Assembly: GCF_035989305.1 (NCBI RefSeq)
Contig: NZ_CP108514.1
Location: forward strand, 1,178,001 to 1,242,000
Direction: 5' to 3'
Source of the DNA: Streptomyces sp. NBC_01233
Lineage (GTDB): Bacteria > Actinomycetota > Actinomycetes > Streptomycetales > Streptomycetaceae
Length of the DNA: 64,000 nt
Both the position numbers and the translations under genes were made by a program. Below, piece by piece: positions 60,213 to 64,000 of this stretch. How positions within the stretch are numbered: the first letter of the stretch is position 1; every line of letters starts with the position of its first letter. The notes under the pieces are model-generated. The model was not told the origin of the DNA. It saw nothing but the letters and a program-made list of their open reading frames with translations, and did no database searches.

Positions 60213-61628
60213 TCAGCGCTGGGCGACGGCCTGCTTCACCAGCGTCCTGCCGAAGTCCCACATCAGCCCGGACCCGCCGTGCGCCTCGTCCATGACCGCG
60301 CGGAAGGCGCCGACGAACCGGTCGACGTCCCGCTCGTCCACGACCAGCGGCGGAATGAGCTTGATGACCTCCAGGTGGTCCCCGGAGACCTGGGTGAGGA
60401 TCCGGTGCTTCTGGAGCAACGGCACCACAACCATCTGGGCGAAGAGCCCCTTGCGGGCCGCCTGCAGCATCGTCCACCGGCTGCGCAGGCCCAGCGAGGA
60501 AGGCCGGCCGAACTCGATGCCGATCATCAGCCCGCGCCCCCGCACCTCGTGCAGCAGCTCGTACTCGTCCACCATGGCCGCGAGCCGCCCGCGCAGCAGG
60601 TCACCCGTGGCCCGGGCGTGCGCGACGAGCTCCTCGTCCTCCATGACCGACAGCACCGCCAGCCCGGCCGCCATCGCCTGCGCGTTGGACCCGAAGCTCG
60701 CGGAGTGCACGAGCACCCGGTCCATGGACGAGTAGACCTTCTTGAAGATCCAGTCCTTGCCCAGGGTCGCGCCGACCGGCACGTAGCCGCCCGACAGCGC
60801 CTTGGCCACGCACACCAGGTCCGGTTCCACGCCCGGCTCGTGCTGGTACGCGTAGAAGTCCCCGGTACGTCCGAGGCCCGTCTGCACCTCGTCCGCGATC
60901 AGCAGCGCCTTGTGCCGGTGCAGCAGTTCCTGCGCGGCGAGCAGGAATCCCGGCGGGGTCTCGAGGACCCCCTTGCCCTGGATCGGCTCCACGACGAAGG
61001 CGGCGACGTCGCCCTTGCGGAGCTCCTGCTCCAGGGCGCCCAGGTCCCCCAGGGCGATCTTCGTGTCGGGGAGGAGGGGGGCGAAGCCGTCGCGGAACCC
61101 GCCCTCCCCGTTCACCGACAACGAGCCCGTGGTCAGGCCGTGGAAGGCGTGGTCGCAGTAGAGGATCCTGGGCCTCCCGGTGGCGAACCGGGCGAACTTC
61201 AGGGCCGTCTCCACCGCCTCGGTGCCGCTGTTCCCGAAGAAGACCCGGTCCAGGTGCGGGCTGTACGAGAGCAGCTTCTCCGCCAGCAGCCCCGGCAGCG
61301 GCTGGCAGTCGAAACGCGTGAGGTCGGCGAGCTGCGCGTCCAGGACGTCGTGCAGGGCGCGACGGACGACCGGGTGGTGGCGGCCCAGGCCCATCACCCC
61401 GAAGCCGGCCAGCATGTCCAGGTAGTCGTTGCCCTCGGCGTCCCAGAAGTGGGCGCCCTCGGCCCGCTCGTAGACCTTGTCGAAGCCGATGGTGCGCAGC
61501 ATCCGGGGCAGTTGGTGGTTGAGGTGCCGGGCGTGCAGCTCGTACCGCTCCCCTCCGCGCGCGGCGAGCAGGGCGCCGAGGTCGAAGCCCTTGCCCCGGG
61601 CGCCCGCTCCTTCCTCCGCCGGGGTCAT
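60213..61628 (-). CDS. Class III aminotransferase of the hopanoid operon (HpnO-like)
   Basis: A 471-aa PLP-dependent aminotransferase. It has FFGNSGTEAVETALKFARFA (phosphate-binding), HAFHGLTTGSLSVNG, VVEPIQGKGVLETPPGFLLA, LIADEVQTGLGRTGDFYAYQ (Asp to PLP nitrogen), the Schiff-base lysine in VCVAKALSGGYVPVGA and VRGRGLMIGIEFGRPS. Its place right after hpnH suggests it makes the amino group of aminobacteriohopanetriol. Start ATG 61628 overlaps the hpnH stop. In the Streptomyces hopanoid cluster I know, ispG and dxs lie between these two genes; here they do not. Confidence 0.88.
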   Translation of the reverse strand: MTPAEEGAGARGKGFDLGALLAARGGERYELHARHLNHQLPRMLRTIGFDKVYERAEGAHFWDAEGNDYLDMLAGFGVMGLGRHHPVVRRALHDVLDAQLADLTRFDCQPLPGLLAEKLLSYSPHLDRVFFGNSGTEAVETALKFARFATGRPRILYCDHAFHGLTTGSLSVNGEGGFRDGFAPLLPDTKIALGDLGALEQELRKGDVAAFVVEPIQGKGVLETPPGFLLAAQELLHRHKALLIADEVQTGLGRTGDFYAYQHEPGVEPDLVCVAKALSGGYVPVGATLGKDWIFKKVYSSMDRVLVHSASFGSNAQAMAAGLAVLSVMEDEELVAHARATGDLLRGRLAAMVDEYELLHEVRGRGLMIGIEFGRPSSLGLRSRWTMLQAARKGLFAQMVVVPLLQKHRILTQVSGDHLEVIKLIPPLVVDERDVDRFVGAFRAVMDEAHGGSGLMWDFGRTLVKQAVAQR

Positions 61629-62656
61629 GCCGACGCGTCCCGGTTGCCGCCGATCGTCTCCCGGGCCGCTCGCAGGGATTCCTTGAGGGAGCCCATGGTG
61701 GCGAGGACGGCGGTGGGCTCGTAGCCGCAGTGCGCCATGCAGTTCGCGCAGCGCGGGTCCTTTCCGCGGCCGTACTTGCTCCAGTCGGTGTCGTTGATCA
61801 GCTCCCGGTACGTCGGTACGTAGCCGTCGCTCATCAGATAGCAGGGGCGCTGCCAGCCGAAGAGGGAGTAATTCGGAATGGCCCAGGCCGTGCAGGGGAA
61901 ATCGGCTTTCCCTTCCAGGAAGTCCAGGAAGAGCGGCGAGTGATTGAGCCGCCAGCGCCGCCGGTTGCCGCCCGCGAAGGCCTTCCTGAAGAGTTCCCTC
62001 GTCTGTTCGACCCCGAGGAAGTGTTCCTGGTCGGGAGCCTTTTCGTAGGCGTAGGCGGGCGAGATCATCATCTCGTCGACCTGCAGGTCGTCATTGAGGT
62101 AGTTGAGCACCTCGATGATCGTCTGCGGAGTGTCCGTGTTGAAGAACGTGGAGTTGGTGGTCACCCGGAACCCGCGCTTCTTCGCCTCCTTGATGGCCGC
62201 GACCGCCTCGTCGAAGACGCCTTCCTTGGCCACGGACTCGTCGTGGCGCTCGCGCAGGCCGTCGATGTGCACGGCGAAGGCGAAATAGGGGGAAGGGGTG
62301 AACTTCTCGATCTTCTTGCGCAGGAGCATCGCATTGGTGCAGAGGAAGACGTACTTCCGCCTCGCCACCAACTGTCGGACGATCTCGTGGATCTGCGGGT
62401 GCATCAAGGGCTCGCCGCCCGCGATGGACACCATCGGCGCGCCGGACTCCAGCACGGCGCCGACCGCCTGGGCGACCGGCATGCGCTGCTTGAGCACCCC
62501 GGCCGGATGCTGGATCTTTCCGCAGCCCTCACAGGCCAGGTTGCAGGCGTAGAGCGGCTCCAGCTCGACGATCAGCGGGAACTTCTCACGCTTGCGGAGC
62601 TTCTGTTCGAGAAGATAGGTCCCGACCCTGATGGACTGGCGCAGCGGCATGGCCAT
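61625..62656 (-). CDS. hpnH: Adenosyl-hopene transferase, radical SAM
   Basis: A 343-aa radical SAM enzyme adding adenosine to a hopene side chain, the first step of extended hopanoids. The cluster motif is YACNLACEGCGKIQHPAGVL (C-x3-C-x2-C), followed by VSIAGGEPLMHPQIHEIVRQ (SAM binding), then NSTFFNTDTPQTI and MMISPAYAYEKAPDQEHF. The C-terminal cysteines are in DPRCANCMAHCGYEP, typical of the family. ATG 62656 has a full AGGAGGTG ribosome site; the longer frame to 62695 is less likely. It lies 5 bp after hpnG. Confidence 0.94.
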   Translation of the reverse strand: MAMPLRQSIRVGTYLLEQKLRKREKFPLIVELEPLYACNLACEGCGKIQHPAGVLKQRMPVAQAVGAVLESGAPMVSIAGGEPLMHPQIHEIVRQLVARRKYVFLCTNAMLLRKKIEKFTPSPYFAFAVHIDGLRERHDESVAKEGVFDEAVAAIKEAKKRGFRVTTNSTFFNTDTPQTIIEVLNYLNDDLQVDEMMISPAYAYEKAPDQEHFLGVEQTRELFRKAFAGGNRRRWRLNHSPLFLDFLEGKADFPCTAWAIPNYSLFGWQRPCYLMSDGYVPTYRELINDTDWSKYGRGKDPRCANCMAHCGYEPTAVLATMGSLKESLRAARETIGGNRDASA

Positions 62657-62661
62657 CTGGC

Positions 62662-63345
62662 TCACCTCCTGGGGAGCAGCAAAGAACGGTGCCATTCGTA
62701 AAACGCGGGCACTACGGCACGCAGAACACGGAAGGCCGATATTCCCCCGCGAACCGTGCCGATACGGACGAGCTCATGCTCCGGAGCGTCCACGATCACC
62801 CGGACGGCCGCAACCGGGCGGCGGCCGCCGCCCGGGGAAGGGCCGCCGCGCGTGGCGGTCCACAGGGTGGCCGCGGACTCCATGTCGACCGCGATGGCGC
62901 CGGTGGCGCGCAGCTGCGCGCGCTCCTGGCCGCGGACGACGTGGTCGGATCCGGTCAGTGCGCCGGTGTGCACGGTCCGGCCCGGTGCGGCCCGGGCCAG
63001 TGCCGCGGCGAGCAGGGCGGTGCCGGTGCAGGTGACGGCCCCCTGCAGGTCCCGGGTCTCCTCGGCGACGACCAGGTCGCCGGGGTGCATGCCGGGGACC
63101 AGTCCGGCGCAGAATCCCGTGGCGAGGACGGCGGCCCGGTCCATCCCGGGCCGGTCCAGTGCCCGGGCGACGGCCCGCTCGGCCGCGCGCGGGCCCATCC
63201 CGGTACGCAGCAGGGAGTGGCCCCGGACCGCCCCGGGCCCGGCGCTGCGCAGCGCCGCCTGCTCGATGCGCAGTGCGCAGGCGACCAGCAGCGGGTCGGG
63301 GTTCTGGGCCCGGTCCCCCTTGGTCCGCTCCGGCTCGGCGGACAT
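62662..63345 (-). CDS. hpnG: Hopanoid-associated phosphorylase
   Basis: A 227-aa protein of the nucleoside phosphorylase fold that acts on adenosylhopane (adenine release). Blocks: LLVACALRIEQAALRSAGPG, LATGFCAGLVPGMHPGDLVV, AIAVDMESAATLWTA (the conserved DMES) and VRVIVDAPEHELVRIGTVRG. ATG 63345 overlaps the stop of the cyclase gene (TGATG), so the two are coupled. The size is normal for HpnG. Confidence 0.92.
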   Translation of the reverse strand: MSAEPERTKGDRAQNPDPLLVACALRIEQAALRSAGPGAVRGHSLLRTGMGPRAAERAVARALDRPGMDRAAVLATGFCAGLVPGMHPGDLVVAEETRDLQGAVTCTGTALLAAALARAAPGRTVHTGALTGSDHVVRGQERAQLRATGAIAVDMESAATLWTATRGGPSPGGGRRPVAAVRVIVDAPEHELVRIGTVRGGISAFRVLRAVVPAFYEWHRSLLLPRR

Positions 63346-64000
63346 CAGACGCCCCCGCCCGCGGCGAACGGTTCCCCGTACAGGTAGCGGCCGAGCGCGG
63401 TCAGCGGGAACACCTGCCGGTACAGGTGGTAGTTGATGGAGAAGTCCCAGGGGAAGCCGGTGCCCGTGAAGTACGGCTCGTCCCAGGAGCCGTCCGCCCG
63501 CTGCGTCTCCATCAGGTAGCCGATGCCCCGTTCGACGGCCTTGCCGTCCCGCTCGCCGGCCGACAGGAGGGCCATCAGCGCCCACGCGGTCTGCGAGGCG
63601 GTGGAGGCCCCCTTCCCGGCCCAGGACGGGTCCTTGTAGGAGCGCTGGTCCTCGCCCCACCCGCCGTCCTCGTTCTGTACGGTCTCCAGCCAGCGCACGG
63701 CCCGGCGGATCGCGGGATGACCCGGGGCGATGCCGGCGGCGGTGAGCGCCGGGAGCACCGAACCTGTGCCGTAGACGTAGTTGGTGCCCCAGCGGCCGAA
63801 CCAGGCGCCGTTCGGTTCCTGTTCGGCGAGCAGCCAGGCAATGCCGCGCCGGGTCCGGGCGTCGCCCGCCCGTCCCTCGAAGGCGAGCATCTCCACGACG
63901 TGGGCGGTGACGTCGGCCGAGGGCGGGTCGATGACCTCGCCGAAGTCGCAGAAGGGCAGCCGGTTCGGGAAGGGGCTGGTGTTGTCGGCGTCGAAGGCGC
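63345..64000 (-). CDS. shc: Squalene-hopene cyclase, C-terminal part
   Basis: The last 218 residues of squalene-hopene cyclase; the N-terminal part, with the catalytic DXDD, lies beyond the right window edge. Visible QW repeats are EQEPNGAWFGRWG, VQNEDGGWGED and TQRADGSWDEPYF, followed by FPWDFSINYHLYRQVFPLTA and LGRYLYGEPF, the typical C-terminus. The enzyme cyclises squalene to hopene at the membrane. First visible gene of shc, hpnG, hpnH, aminotransferase. Confidence 0.94.
   Translation of the reverse strand, partial: AFDADNTSPFPNRLPFCDFGEVIDPPSADVTAHVVEMLAFEGRAGDARTRRGIAWLLAEQEPNGAWFGRWGTNYVYGTGSVLPALTAAGIAPGHPAIRRAVRWLETVQNEDGGWGEDQRSYKDPSWAGKGASTASQTAWALMALLSAGERDGKAVERGIGYLMETQRADGSWDEPYFTGTGFPWDFSINYHLYRQVFPLTALGRYLYGEPFAAGGGV

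Overview
The window is high-GC actinobacterial DNA, almost certainly from a Streptomyces chromosome. The signs are strong G/C third-position bias, GTG and TTG starts, a conservon (cvnA-D), a hopanoid operon, a cyclic-di-AMP riboswitch ahead of a LysM/M23 cell-wall hydrolase, and Streptomyces-type integrase and tRNA genes.

Positions 1-18,700 form a stress/dormancy-type region. It holds a GAF-PP2C phosphatase whose GAF domain resembles that of DevS/DosT, a phosphoribosyltransferase-hydrolase fusion, universal stress proteins, a DUF1918 protein, a CBS-BON protein, a nicotinate phosphoribosyltransferase, 5-oxoprolinase and a PhoU-like protein. Many of these families are members of the mycobacterial DosR (DevR) regulon. 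The region is decaying: there are remnants or frameshifted copies of an aquaporin, FtsH, Hsp20, a USP, a transhydrogenase alpha subunit and a small coiled-coil protein.

Positions 18,750-48,040 form a cell-surface polysaccharide locus. It has a Wzc-like tyrosine autokinase with a Wzb-like phosphatase, a WecA/MraY-type priming transferase, a Wzx-like flippase, a Wzy/ligase-like protein, five intact GT4 glycosyltransferases, three sugar epimerases and a nucleotide-sugar dehydrogenase. Tailoring enzymes are two FkbM methyltransferases, another methyltransferase, a hexapeptide acyltransferase, and a coupled GNAT/PIG-L/WbqC set. A DUF4012 membrane protein closes the locus and a DUF4012 fragment lies near its other end. 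An IS4-family element (23,370-24,891) with perfect 10-bp target duplications sits in the left part. Remnants of a GT4 and an FkbM gene show past duplication and loss.

Positions 48,360-50,450 are a mobile-element junction: an IS remnant, an integrase remnant, an intact tyrosine recombinase with an HTH partner, then tRNA-Pro(GGG) with its 3' end facing the integrase. This may be the edge of a large island (inference).

Positions 50,450-64,000 look like conserved chromosome: an MmcQ/YjbR protein, a conservon with an attached GAF protein, an MBL-fold hydrolase, an SGNH hydrolase, a riboswitch-controlled M23 peptidase, a tyrosine phosphatase, and a hopanoid operon (shc-hpnG-hpnH-aminotransferase) running off the right edge.
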